IMG/VR virus record: IMGVR_UViG_3300027985_000891
Span: 60,899-124,898 of that record
Source of the DNA: a virus
Strand: one strand, 5' to 3'
Length of the DNA: 64,000 nucleotides
Position numbers and translations under genes: made by a program. Under the pieces are notes generated by a model. The model searched no databases and had not been told where the DNA came from. It worked only from the letters and a program-made list of their open reading frames with translations. Positions within the stretch are counted from its first letter, which is position 1; the number at the start of each line of letters is the position of its first letter. Positions 8,882 through 15,936 of the stretch are shown here, one piece after another.

Positions 8882-11204
8882 GGAATGGTTTGTTTTGCGT
8901 TATATATCTTCTTCTTCTAGCCAGAAACTGATCCAGGTCTTTCATAGGCTTGATATCTGGTTTGTGTTCAAATGGTACCATGCGCTCCTGAGATAGCCAT
9001 AATACCAGTAACTTGAGTGCAGATACATGGTCAAAGTTCTGCTCCCGATCATAAGCAATCAGCTCTGATAATAGTCTCGGGGAATAGAATTTATCTATAT
9101 TGGTTAGTACACGTCCATCCTCACTGGTACCCCAGGTTTCCAATAGCCACTGTCGAATAAGAATCTCACAGTGAATATTAAGGCTCTTACTCATATGCAC
9201 ACCTACATCATACTTCTTCCCTGGGTTCTTTAATGCAGCACTGATCGCTTCATACGGAGAGATCTGCAATAGATGTTGTTTATTCTTCATCTTACAATAC
9301 CGGATAAAATCAGGAATGTTATTTTCTACCAAGATTTTGGCATTGTAGTATGTAGCCAACTGAATGGCAATATCATGTATATCATGTACCTGATCATACC
9401 GGCCTATATACTCTGCTACAATGGCATCCTGTAGACCACCATTCCACTGACCATCCACAAATCCTTTGTGAACCAGGATCGATGCTAGTGAGGTACCCCC
9501 ATTATCATCCTTGACCGGGTCATAGACTACCTTGTAGAGTGATTTTCTAAATGAAGGATTAGGTATATCTTCCGGTGGATGTTCATAAATCACCACACAT
9601 CCGGCAATATCTCCTTTATAAGAATCCAGGTTAAGTGTAGTAATGGGTTTTATTTTACGATGTACATCTTCCTGCCATAGGACAGCATCGCCGGCTTTGT
9701 TCCAATGCAACGCTCCAATAGAAGCATGCAACGGAAACAGTTCATGACTGAGTACTGTTGCTTCTCGTTGTCGAAGCTTGGCAGTAGGAAACACATTGGC
9801 CGTAGGAGAAAGAAACATTTCTGAAGGCACAATAGGACGTGCCATCATATAACCATCCAGGGCGGAGGATGTGGCTGCTTTTTCTCTGAGTTTACGTTGA
9901 TTCAGTTCTTCAGCCAGAGCAGCATCGAGATCGGTATTGCCCAGTTTATCTTTAAAGTCATTATCCACATAATATGCCGGCAAGAAAAATCCTATAGGTT
10001 TGATTCTATTCTCCCAGTAATCCTTATATGGTAAAAAGTTATAGGCTTCCGGATCCTCAAAAACTATTTTGGATTCAGTGATCTTTTCCATGTTACCACC
10101 GGTACCTATGTAAAAGCTGGATCCAAACTTATTTCGTCGGATCTGACAGGTTTCATTGGAAGCATGTACATCTAATAGATTAGCTAACAGACCAACCTCT
10201 TCTATGACCATGACCGTTGGACGAGTACCTACCGCGGCTTGCGGGTTCTCTGAAGTATAAACACCATGCTGTATTTTAGTACCGGTACCACCAGTCAACC
10301 AGGTATTTCCTTCCTGATATTTATACTCATGACGATAAGGAGATTTAGAATTGTTAGGTGTAAGTGTTCCGGAATAGTTGTTATGAAAGTAACCCGGGAT
10401 GAATTCCTCACCGGTTCCCCAAGAACCATAATGTTTGGTCAACCATTCCTGAGTGGTTGTAAACTTGGTCAATAAATCAGAGGACTTGGATGCCAATGCA
10501 GAACCTACAAAGATTTCTACCGGTGCCGGTCTGTTCAAATAACTCTCATCAAAGTACTTCTTACCATAGAAGTTATACTCATGACCAATTACTGCATTTC
10601 CACAAAAGAAAGATTTACCAAAACCCCGGGATCCCAGGACAAAGAAGTTCAGTGCTTGATTTAGAAAATAAGGTCTTCCAAGAGGCTTTTCATGTGTCTG
10701 ATATAGATATTCACGAGCTTCTATATATTTTTTATAGCCCTTACCATCCGGTAATATGATACTATCCTTAATTCGATCCAGTATCCGGAGTTCTTTATCA
10801 GACAAGGAAAGGATTCCTTGATCCTCCAATTTCTTTACCAATCGATGAGAGGTGTATTCAGGATCATCTTCAAATCCACTGAAACCTCGACAGGTCAACC
10901 AACCATAACTCATCAACCATTCTACATCCCGTAGAAGTGGTCTGATCTTACGAGTCGTATTGCCTTTCTCATCTTCATCGTCAATGATGCAAAAGTTGGT
11001 ATAGTAATAGAGAAAGCCTGGCATGTAGCGCCAGCCTCCTTCTACACCATTGCTATCATTTCCCCACTTTCCTTCCAGACAGTAACGTTCCTGTTCCTCC
11101 CAATGACGTTGATAGGCGGTTGAATCCGGGTGAAACTCCGGATGGGAGTTTACCACAAAATCATCAATATTATATAGTACTGGAAATAGCCTTACAGCTT
11201 TCAC
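8871..11204 (-). CDS. terL: Terminase large subunit, 777 aa
   Basis: ATP-driven DNA packaging motor with nuclease domain. Walker A is GSRGFGKS near residue 193 and Walker B is VMVIEEVG near 331, with the acidic pair ready for catalysis. The second half holds the RNase H-like nuclease region, with YKVVYDPVKDDNGGTS near 560 supplying one catalytic aspartate and VSALKLLVLWLSQE close to the end. Its start overlaps the stop of the upstream 171-residue gene by 4 bases. Length is at the upper end of the family. This is the most secure call of the structural half. Confidence 0.94.
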   Translation of the reverse strand: MKAVRLFPVLYNIDDFVVNSHPEFHPDSTAYQRHWEEQERYCLEGKWGNDSNGVEGGWRYMPGFLYYYTNFCIIDDEDEKGNTTRKIRPLLRDVEWLMSYGWLTCRGFSGFEDDPEYTSHRLVKKLEDQGILSLSDKELRILDRIKDSIILPDGKGYKKYIEAREYLYQTHEKPLGRPYFLNQALNFFVLGSRGFGKSFFCGNAVIGHEYNFYGKKYFDESYLNRPAPVEIFVGSALASKSSDLLTKFTTTQEWLTKHYGSWGTGEEFIPGYFHNNYSGTLTPNNSKSPYRHEYKYQEGNTWLTGGTGTKIQHGVYTSENPQAAVGTRPTVMVIEEVGLLANLLDVHASNETCQIRRNKFGSSFYIGTGGNMEKITESKIVFEDPEAYNFLPYKDYWENRIKPIGFFLPAYYVDNDFKDKLGNTDLDAALAEELNQRKLREKAATSSALDGYMMARPIVPSEMFLSPTANVFPTAKLRQREATVLSHELFPLHASIGALHWNKAGDAVLWQEDVHRKIKPITTLNLDSYKGDIAGCVVIYEHPPEDIPNPSFRKSLYKVVYDPVKDDNGGTSLASILVHKGFVDGQWNGGLQDAIVAEYIGRYDQVHDIHDIAIQLATYYNAKILVENNIPDFIRYCKMKNKQHLLQISPYEAISAALKNPGKKYDVGVHMSKSLNIHCEILIRQWLLETWGTSEDGRVLTNIDKFYSPRLLSELIAYDREQNFDHVSALKLLVLWLSQERMVPFEHKPDIKPMKDLDQFLARRRRYITQNKPFHVY

Positions 11205-11716
11205 GTCCGCTTTTCGCGCGACGACCTCTGAGCACCTCCTCTAAGAACCGATTTGTTCATTTTGTCGATCATGTTTTTCCGGACCTTATCCAGGCCATCC
11301 CAGATCTTTGGCAGCTTATCCATAATACGGATATACTTAGAGAGATCTGAATCGTCGTCACTAATCGTGAGCGTCCGGAGTATTTCAGTAAGCTGATCGA
11401 GCTTCTCTATTTGTATGTTGTAAAGAAATTCCTCTTTCTCCATACAATACTTACCATAGGTTTTTCCCAGAGCGGTGAACTGTTCCTCATCGAACTCTGG
11501 CCAATAATTGGTCTTAACCTCTAGTAACTTATCTTTACGCGGCATCCGGAAGATCTTGGACTTAGGATCCTCTATCATATAGAGTGACCACATAATCTTA
11601 CTGGCTTCTTCTTTTCCTCGCGTATCTATTAATGCCTTGAACTCACTGATGTATTTGAGTTCAGGATTCTGTTTGAAAAAATCTTGATCGGGATCCCCTG
11701 TTACAAATGCACTCAT
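11201..11716 (-). CDS. TerL-upstream protein, candidate small terminase, 171 aa
   Basis: Charged, helical protein coupled by ATGA overlap to the large terminase gene. It contains FFKQNPELKYISEFKALID near residue 12, then ASKIMWSLYMIEDPKSKIFR, and a basic C-terminus (GGAQRSSREKRT). Crassvirales genomes carry a similar gene just before terL whose role is unproven. A small terminase or DNA-recognition role is suggested by position only. Confidence 0.75.
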   Translation of the reverse strand: MSAFVTGDPDQDFFKQNPELKYISEFKALIDTRGKEEASKIMWSLYMIEDPKSKIFRMPRKDKLLEVKTNYWPEFDEEQFTALGKTYGKYCMEKEEFLYNIQIEKLDQLTEILRTLTISDDDSDLSKYIRIMDKLPKIWDGLDKVRKNMIDKMNKSVLRGGAQRSSREKRT

Positions 11717-11717
11717 C

Positions 11718-12008
11718 TTATACCCGTTTTAGGCAAGGATCATTATCTGGACATGTTTCTTTACAGCAACAGAAGTCCGTACTACTATCCTTACAGTTAA
11801 TTTTTACTACCTTGTTAGGCTTAGTGCTCGTCAGACCCCAGCAGGGAGGACGGCATGGTACACAATCGTAAGTGTATTTCTTTAAAGGCATATTCGTTAC
11901 ATGAGCACAGCAGTTCCCTACTTTCCCACAGATTTCGTACACCTCCGGATACTCTAATGGTACTCGCTTTAATGGGTTCCGCTGTGCCTTGTATATATGA
12001 ATAGTCAT
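11718..12008 (-). CDS. Small cysteine-rich protein, 96 aa
   Basis: Begins at ATG 12008 (MTIHIYKAQRN); a GTG three codons earlier is a weaker start. Fifteen or so cysteines are concentrated in the last 70 residues (GNCCAHV, DCVPCRPPCW, DFCCCKETCPDNDPC), so a disulfide- or zinc-stabilised fold is likely. It follows two tiny membrane peptides and ends one base before the 171-residue gene begins. Function unknown. Compare the Cys-rich genes at 13281 and 17887. Confidence 0.65.
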   Translation of the reverse strand: MTIHIYKAQRNPLKRVPLEYPEVYEICGKVGNCCAHVTNMPLKKYTYDCVPCRPPCWGLTSTKPNKVVKINCKDSSTDFCCCKETCPDNDPCLKRV

Positions 12009-12010
12009 GT

Positions 12011-12076
12011 CTAACACGTTTTAAAAAATGCAACTAGCAACATAAGCCCCAGGGTAATGAGGTAGCTAATTGTCAT
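12011..12076 (-). CDS. Tiny hydrophobic peptide, 21 aa
   Basis: MTISYLITLGLMLLVAFFKTC is a single membrane-spanning segment. Its ATG overlaps the stop region of the 39-residue membrane gene and its stop lies 2 bases before the next ATG. The tight packing argues that it is translated. Could be a membrane helper peptide; no family. Confidence 0.4.
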   Translation of the reverse strand: MTISYLITLGLMLLVAFFKTC

Positions 12077-12185
12077 GTCTCTTCTTTCTTTTTTCCTGCT
12101 CATACACCGTTATTAAAGATGCAATGACTGCTACAGTCCATGCAATACATGCAAAAACTGCCACTGCTATTTTATACCCTTCCAT
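12066..12185 (-). CDS. Small membrane protein, 39 aa
   Basis: One membrane segment (AVAVFACIAWTVAVIASLIT) followed by a charged tail (YEQEKRKKRHDN). The ATG at 12185 overlaps the end of the capsid-like 168-residue gene by 14 bases. Topology is holin- or spanin-like, but no lysis enzyme neighbours it, so this stays a guess. Confidence 0.5.
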   Translation of the reverse strand: MEGYKIAVAVFACIAWTVAVIASLITVYEQEKRKKRHDN

Positions 12186-12678
12186 AAAGCAACGTCATCT
12201 CTTGTTGTAATTGTAAGGACGATAATGCTTCCCACTCTTTATCACTTATTACACAGGATAGTTTTGACGATTTAAGACTCTCTAATATTTTTCTAGTTAT
12301 GTCATCTTTTATGGCCTCATTGTATTGTAGTGTATGCTCTGCTGACAATACTTGACCAGGCAGTATGTTACCTTTTAGACCAGGAATCCGATCATACCAT
12401 ATCTCATTTATATACTCTACCATCATATCGATACTATCTTTTTTACCAAATATCTTATGAGTAACTTTTTCCAAAGAATTTGGAAGAGGATAGGGTATTG
12501 AATCATCACCAGTAAACTCCATAAACCCGGGACCCTTTTTTCTAAAAGATCTCTTTAGGCCATCCAATATTTTATCGAACAGTGGTCGAACGCTTCGGAT
12601 GTGATATACCGGTGACGTCGTCCCGTCCTGATACGTCATAACTATCCCCATGTTGTATGTATCTCCTCTTAAGCTCAT
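12172..12678 (-). CDS. Capsid-derived fragment protein (middle part, rearranged), 168 aa
   Basis: Residues about 50-105 align by eye with the central part of the major capsid protein at 3556-5097: GPGFMEFTGDDSIPYP against GPGLLEFLEDGNVIPYP, and DSIDMMVEYINEIWYDRIP against GSIDMFVDYLQSIWFDRVP. The last residues, LQQEMTLLYGRV, match WEKELMLYYGRS, which in the full capsid protein comes before those blocks, so the order is permuted. The first 45 residues have no match. The frame is intact and packed between neighbours, which argues against simple decay. Confidence 0.7.
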   Translation of the reverse strand: MSLRGDTYNMGIVMTYQDGTTSPVYHIRSVRPLFDKILDGLKRSFRKKGPGFMEFTGDDSIPYPLPNSLEKVTHKIFGKKDSIDMMVEYINEIWYDRIPGLKGNILPGQVLSAEHTLQYNEAIKDDITRKILESLKSSKLSCVISDKEWEALSSLQLQQEMTLLYGRV

Positions 12679-12796
12679 TTAATATCTTTTGATCTATTTT
12701 ATAAAGTCTTACTAGTCTCCAGTCCGGCCACCCTCTAGGAGGTGGAGCTGAACTACTCGGTAGAGGTGTTTCCTCTATTAAATATCTATGGTTCAA
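12572..12796 (-). CDS. Small protein with Ser/Pro linker, 74 aa
   Basis: Frame opens with TTG at 12796, overlaps the previous gene's end, and overlaps the 168-residue gene by about 100 bases, so only one of the two starts may be right. The N-terminus carries PLPSSSAPPPRGWPDW, a Ser/Pro tract like that in the gene at 41313, followed by a helix (RLYKIDQKILNELKRRYIQ). No family. A frameshift joining it to the 168-residue frame is possible. Confidence 0.35.
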   Translation of the reverse strand: MNHRYLIEETPLPSSSAPPPRGWPDWRLVRLYKIDQKILNELKRRYIQHGDSYDVSGRDDVTGISHPKRSTTVR

Positions 12797-12941
12797 TAAA
12801 TGCTATTTTAGAGCGTCTCATTATATCCATCCATTCCTGATACGTATAACTCTCCGGTTTACTATGATTACCTATAACATTGATAATCACCGTTTCCTGT
12901 AAATATTCCTTTATTTTATTACCTAAGTCTTCTCGCCACAT
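12786..12941 (-). CDS. Small protein, 51 aa
   Basis: Starts at ATG 12941 (MWREDLGNKIKEYLQ) inside the end of the capsid N-terminal fragment gene and ends overlapping the next frame. Contains ESYTYQEWMDIMRRSK. It continues the chain of short overlapping frames. A longer start at 12971 exists but overlaps more. No recognised family. Confidence 0.4.
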   Translation of the reverse strand: MWREDLGNKIKEYLQETVIINVIGNHSKPESYTYQEWMDIMRRSKIAFIEP

Positions 12942-13284
12942 AATGAAAATGATCATACATGGGTTTAGCATATTCTTCTATAACTATTTGTCGACCGTTA
13001 CACTGTAATACATCTCCAGGATTAAACCAGTCAACATCCAGTCTAAGATTGAATACACTACCATTGATTCCTTGCAATGCTTCAAAAATCTTATTGATGA
13101 CATCGTCTTTATAATCAACTCTTCTTGGTACATAGTCATCCTCAATCGCACTGTATATCTTACGATACTCATTCCCTCTGTCATCTTTTGCCACTGCACC
13201 GCCTCTTAGTTTCCAGTGTACATAATCTTTATCTACTGGAGGCTCATATGATCCTTTTATGTAATTATACAATGGTGCTTTCAT
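12919..13284 (-). CDS. Capsid-derived fragment protein (N-terminal part), 121 aa
   Basis: Aligns by eye with residues about 66-150 of the major capsid protein: APLYNYIKGSYEPP then DKDYVHWKLRGG against MQDFLQGSGR then DTDWIRWRLRGT, and SVFNLRLDVDWFNPGDVL against TEFNIKLDVEWFVEGDIL. An insertion of about 40 residues (RKIYSAIEDDYVPRRVDYKD region) separates the two blocks. ATG 13284 overlaps the stop of the preceding Cys-rich gene (ATGA). It lacks the rest of the capsid fold, so it cannot be a complete shell protein; a decoration, cargo or regulatory role is conjecture. Confidence 0.75.
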   Translation of the reverse strand: MKAPLYNYIKGSYEPPVDKDYVHWKLRGGAVAKDDRGNEYRKIYSAIEDDYVPRRVDYKDDVINKIFEALQGINGSVFNLRLDVDWFNPGDVLQCNGRQIVIEEYAKPMYDHFHYVARRLR

Positions 13285-13496
13285 ACACATTGTCCATTTA
13301 TACATCGCTCACCTGGTTGACAATACGCATCGGTGTAACAACGTCTGGTTCTGTTTAATCCTGCTACTACTTTATTGGCTACTGCTTGAGGAGCTAAACT
13401 AATAGCATTTGCTTTTTCTCTTGCCTGTGCAATGAACGCTTCCTGTTGCTGCACAGACTGTTGTGTTACTTGTTTTTTACCACATCCACATCCCAT
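13281..13496 (-). CDS. Small protein with C-terminal Cys motif, 71 aa
   Basis: N-terminus MGCGCGKKQ, a Gln/Ala-rich helical middle, and a C-terminal CYTDAYCQPGERCINGQCV that resembles short disulfide-knotted repeats (CxxxxxCxxGxxCxxGxC). The gene at 17887 ends with a similar Cys module. Overlaps the capsid N-fragment gene by ATGA. Confidence 0.6.
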   Translation of the reverse strand: MGCGCGKKQVTQQSVQQQEAFIAQAREKANAISLAPQAVANKVVAGLNRTRRCYTDAYCQPGERCINGQCV

Positions 13497-13556
13497 AACT
13501 TTGGATTTAAAAGAAGAGGGAGCCCTTCGACTCCTCTCTCCGCTAATGAAAGAATG
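13497..13556 (-). terminator. Weak hairpin between small genes
   Basis: The 60-base gap holds GAGGGAG and CTCCTCTC arms around a short loop. On the minus strand this could be an attenuator or processing site between the DUF1573-like gene and the Cys-rich gene. No strong T-run follows. Confidence 0.3.
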
Positions 13557-13961
13557 TTATCCTAATGTCAATATGTTTTCTCCATGCACCTGCGGCTTAA
13601 GTAAAGCATAACCAATAAAGGTTATTTTTAACTTGGCCTTGTCAGGATTCAGAATCTGCTTATTGTTCTCATCGAGGATCCAAAGATCCAATCCATCTTT
13701 CAAATACACCCATATACCTTTGGTAATAGGCATCTTTCCACTCGGGTACCATTGATCCTTTTGATCCTGGCTAAGCTTTTCCGCATCACTTTCTGTGAAT
13801 TCTGCAATGAACTGCTGACCTTCCTTACGAATCTCAGCGGTACATCCGCAATCCGGTTGCCAGTGAATAATATCTTCCGGATCACCTAATATTTCCCAGG
13901 ATACTTGTACTTTTTGACCTGGAAGTATATTTCCTATGTCTGCCAAATCACTTTTAAACAT
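13557..13961 (-). CDS. DUF1573-like Ig-fold protein, 134 aa
   Basis: Beta-rich protein with the DUF1573-type pattern: a hydrophobic strand (QKVQVSWEILGD), then a cysteine pair in a turn (WQPDCGCTAEIRKEG near residue 37), then further strands to FIGYALLKPQVH. Such Ig-like domains are common in Bacteroidetes and their phages as surface or structural modules. No signal peptide here, so a virion role is more likely than export. Overlaps the neighbour at 13954 by 8 bases. Confidence 0.65.
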   Translation of the reverse strand: MFKSDLADIGNILPGQKVQVSWEILGDPEDIIHWQPDCGCTAEIRKEGQQFIAEFTESDAEKLSQDQKDQWYPSGKMPITKGIWVYLKDGLDLWILDENNKQILNPDKAKLKITFIGYALLKPQVHGENILTLG

Positions 13962-14295
13962 GCTTTTTATTTTTTGTTAATTGAAATCCTATACCTTCAT
14001 GCTCTTTAAACTTGTTCCAGCGATCTTTGGATTGTATGGGACCCCACTTAAGAGCAGGACACAAGTCAGTACGAACATGAGCCCTTGCCGGCATCTTACA
14101 TTTACAGTCACTATGCTGACATTCACCAGCTTTCATACAATCACTGCAAGTTAAATAGCGATACATAAACTGCTCTATTTCATGCACTTCGGGTGTCCAA
14201 TCGCTCTGATCCAGTCTTTTCAAAATTGATCTCAATATCCAGATCATAAAGCTTCTCCATCGAGAAGGCATAAAATAATACTTTAGTTTAGTCAT
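13954..14295 (-). CDS. Cysteine-cluster protein, 113 aa
   Basis: Central cluster LTCSDCMKAGECQHSDCKCK (residues about 48-68) followed by CPALKWGP, a zinc-binding-type arrangement seen in small phage proteins of Bacteroidetes. N-terminus basic and hydrophobic (SRWRSFMIWILRSILKRL), possibly membrane-associated. Coupled to both neighbours by 8-base overlaps. Function unknown. Confidence 0.65.
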   Translation of the reverse strand: MTKLKYYFMPSRWRSFMIWILRSILKRLDQSDWTPEVHEIEQFMYRYLTCSDCMKAGECQHSDCKCKMPARAHVRTDLCPALKWGPIQSKDRWNKFKEHEGIGFQLTKNKKHV

Positions 14296-14818
14296 TGTAC
14301 TTTGTCAAAATATACCGTTGGTTCAACAAAAAGGTAAAAGCATCTTCGGCCTCAAGCTTTTCTTTAAACTTGTTACCAACAAATACATCACCTTTCCAAT
14401 TAGCAACTACACCTCGAAATGCTTCAGGAGGTGCCATTTTATCTTTTAATCCGGGCTTCTCCAGAGTCAATGCCTGAAAATCTACCCATTCCTTATTCAA
14501 TTCCGATGCAGCAATATGATCCATTACGGTAACCAAGTCTCCTGGTTTTAATTTGTCCCATGGATCATTTACCCCATTTCCTACTGCCATTACTTTACCT
14601 ATGGGAAAGAGCTGCGATTCACGTTCGGATTGCAATGTTTTCTCTGAATCAAATCCTACATAAAGAGGAGTGTTTCTTTTTTCTGATCGATCTGCATCAT
14701 AATAATACAGTCTTACTAATATCTTATCTCCTAAAATCTCATACTTACTGAAGTCCTCCGGCACCGGTAAATTTCTCCAGTGATGGAAGTCTGCTGCTAT
14801 CTTCTCCTGTTTATTCAT
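14288..14818 (-). CDS. GroES-like co-chaperonin fold protein (putative), 176 aa
   Basis: Residues about 25-110 follow the GroES pattern: YEILGDKILVRLYYYDAD, then LFPIGKVMAVGNGVNDP, then KLKPGDLVTVMDHIAASE. Phage GroES-like proteins (for example T4 gp31) help host GroEL fold the capsid protein, which would fit this late operon. An N-terminal extension and a C-terminal tail of about 60 residues (FVGNKFKEKLEAEDAFTFLL) go beyond the family. Fold assignment is by motif only. Confidence 0.55.
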   Translation of the reverse strand: MNKQEKIAADFHHWRNLPVPEDFSKYEILGDKILVRLYYYDADRSEKRNTPLYVGFDSEKTLQSERESQLFPIGKVMAVGNGVNDPWDKLKPGDLVTVMDHIAASELNKEWVDFQALTLEKPGLKDKMAPPEAFRGVVANWKGDVFVGNKFKEKLEAEDAFTFLLNQRYILTKYND

Positions 14819-14993
14819 TTGTTACACCTAAAGTTTTATTAATAAATTTTTTCAAGTTTCTGATATCACTTATGTTATCTAGTGAATCCCGGACTATACC
14901 CTGATCTCCTCCTTTTTTATCCGGCTTGATCCGACCCTCTTGAAGGATCTCTAGGTACTTAAATGCCAGTTTCAGTTTAACCTCATTCTCCAT
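14811..14993 (-). CDS. Small helical protein, 60 aa
   Basis: Charged and helical (KLKLAFKYLEILQEGRIKP), overlapping both neighbours by 8-11 bases. Unknown. Confidence 0.55.
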   Translation of the reverse strand: MENEVKLKLAFKYLEILQEGRIKPDKKGGDQGIVRDSLDNISDIRNLKKFINKTLGVTNE

Positions 14994-15204
14994 TTGCTTG
15001 CTGTTTTAATTGTTCAATATCGACAATCGTAGGCACAACATATCTTTCACCTTTGTATCGGTACGTTAGTTCACCCTTTAGGAAAGCGGCCAAGGCTTTT
15101 CTTGCCATTGTTCTTTGGTTCAAGTTTGTCACCCGGTTGCCCTCCTTGTTCAGCTCGTACTTTGGTATAGTGCTGTAATCTTTTTGACCTACGAATTTCT
15201 TCAT
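14983..15204 (-). CDS. Small protein, 73 aa
   Basis: The C-terminal 41 residues, starting MARKALAAFLKGELTYRYKG and containing GERYVVPTIVD, look like a conserved small phage protein. An internal ATG at 15108 may be the true start, because starting at 15204 overlaps the HU-like gene by 134 bases. Function unknown. Confidence 0.5.
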   Translation of the reverse strand: MKKFVGQKDYSTIPKYELNKEGNRVTNLNQRTMARKALAAFLKGELTYRYKGERYVVPTIVDIEQLKQQANGE

Positions 15205-15481
15205 CTTCTCTTCTTTTTATGATTTTTCGATATCGCTCTATTAACTCAGGATCTTCAATATCATTCTTCTTTAACCGTTCAATCTCCCGGTCCAGTGTTC
15301 CCAACTTAACCATGAATGTACCAAAACCTTTCCATAGAATTTTGGGCATATCTGGGAGTTTCATCTTTTCTCTGGTAGACTTAAAAAGCGTATCTACCAT
15401 CAGGTTTACATCTTGATATGGAATATCCATTTCTTCCGATATCTTCTTGACGGTCCTAATTATTACAGTTGTACTATCCAT
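15071..15481 (-). CDS. HU/IHF-like DNA-binding protein (putative), 136 aa
   Basis: N-terminal helices (IIRTVKKISEEMDIPYQDVN), then KILWKGFGTFMVKLG near residue 48, which matches the conserved GFGxF turn of HU/IHF proteins. A highly charged C-terminal helix and basic tail follow. IHF-like subunits are a hallmark of crAss-like structural operons. The DNA-binding arm is shorter and more charged than in HU, so this is a divergent member at best. Confidence 0.6.
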   Translation of the reverse strand: MDSTTVIIRTVKKISEEMDIPYQDVNLMVDTLFKSTREKMKLPDMPKILWKGFGTFMVKLGTLDREIERLKKNDIEDPELIERYRKIIKRREDEEIRRSKRLQHYTKVRAEQGGQPGDKLEPKNNGKKSLGRFPKG

Positions 15482-15840
15482 TAGAAGTTTACTATTGTTT
15501 TGAACTGAAAGTTAAGTTTTTTCGGTATAGCTGAAAGTTTTAACCCATCTGGCAACACTAGCCTCTTCTCCTTTGTTTGAATCAAAAGACCTATGCTCTT
15601 CAACTTGCCCCGATAGGTATACACCTCATCTTTAACTTTAAACTTCATTCGATCCGATAGCTCTTCTACAGCATCAGGACTATCCAGTTCCCATCCATCA
15701 TTATACATCAACATACTTTCTACCAGGAACTCTTTAACCCTCTTTTTCGCTCTAATCTTTTCCGGAACATTCAATAATTGGAACACATCCACGTAAAAGT
15801 TAACGAAAGCTTTCTTGTCGTTAAAAACAAACTCACGCAT
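15481..15840 (-). CDS. First gene of the minus-strand operon, 119 aa, unknown
   Basis: Starts MREFVFNDKKAFVNFYVD at ATG 15840. The frame is open to 15963, but that would cross the divergent promoter region and the start of the nuclease gene. A TATATTTG box ends 2 bases before this ATG, implying a leaderless or nearly leaderless message. The protein has an N-terminal mixed helix segment and a beta-like C-terminal half (KDEVYTYRGKLKSIGLLIQT). No family. Confidence 0.65.
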   Translation of the reverse strand: MREFVFNDKKAFVNFYVDVFQLLNVPEKIRAKKRVKEFLVESMLMYNDGWELDSPDAVEELSDRMKFKVKDEVYTYRGKLKSIGLLIQTKEKRLVLPDGLKLSAIPKKLNFQFKTIVNF

Positions 15841-15842
15841 AG

Positions 15843-15850
15843 CAAATATA
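15843..15850 (-). promoter_or_regulatory. Bacteroidetes-type -7 box for the structural operon
   Basis: TATATTTG, a perfect TAnnTTTG match, reads on the minus strand 2 bases before ATG 15840. A second perfect match, TAGATTTG, lies at 15883-15890 on the same strand and would give a leader of about 40 bases. Confidence 0.5.
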
Positions 15851-15924
15851 TTTTTTCTATACCGTAAATATAGGTAGTTAGACAAATCTATAAAAATATT
15901 ATAGGATATTAATTTTACTTCGCT

Positions 15925-15932
15925 TATATTTG
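15925..15932 (+). promoter_or_regulatory. Bacteroidetes-type -7 box for the plus-strand genes
   Basis: TATATTTG reads on the plus strand 4 bases before ATG 15937, mirroring the minus-strand box. No good TTTG -33 element is present about 20 bases upstream. Together the boxes make 15841-15936 a divergent promoter region. Confidence 0.5.
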
Positions 15933-15936
15933 TAAC

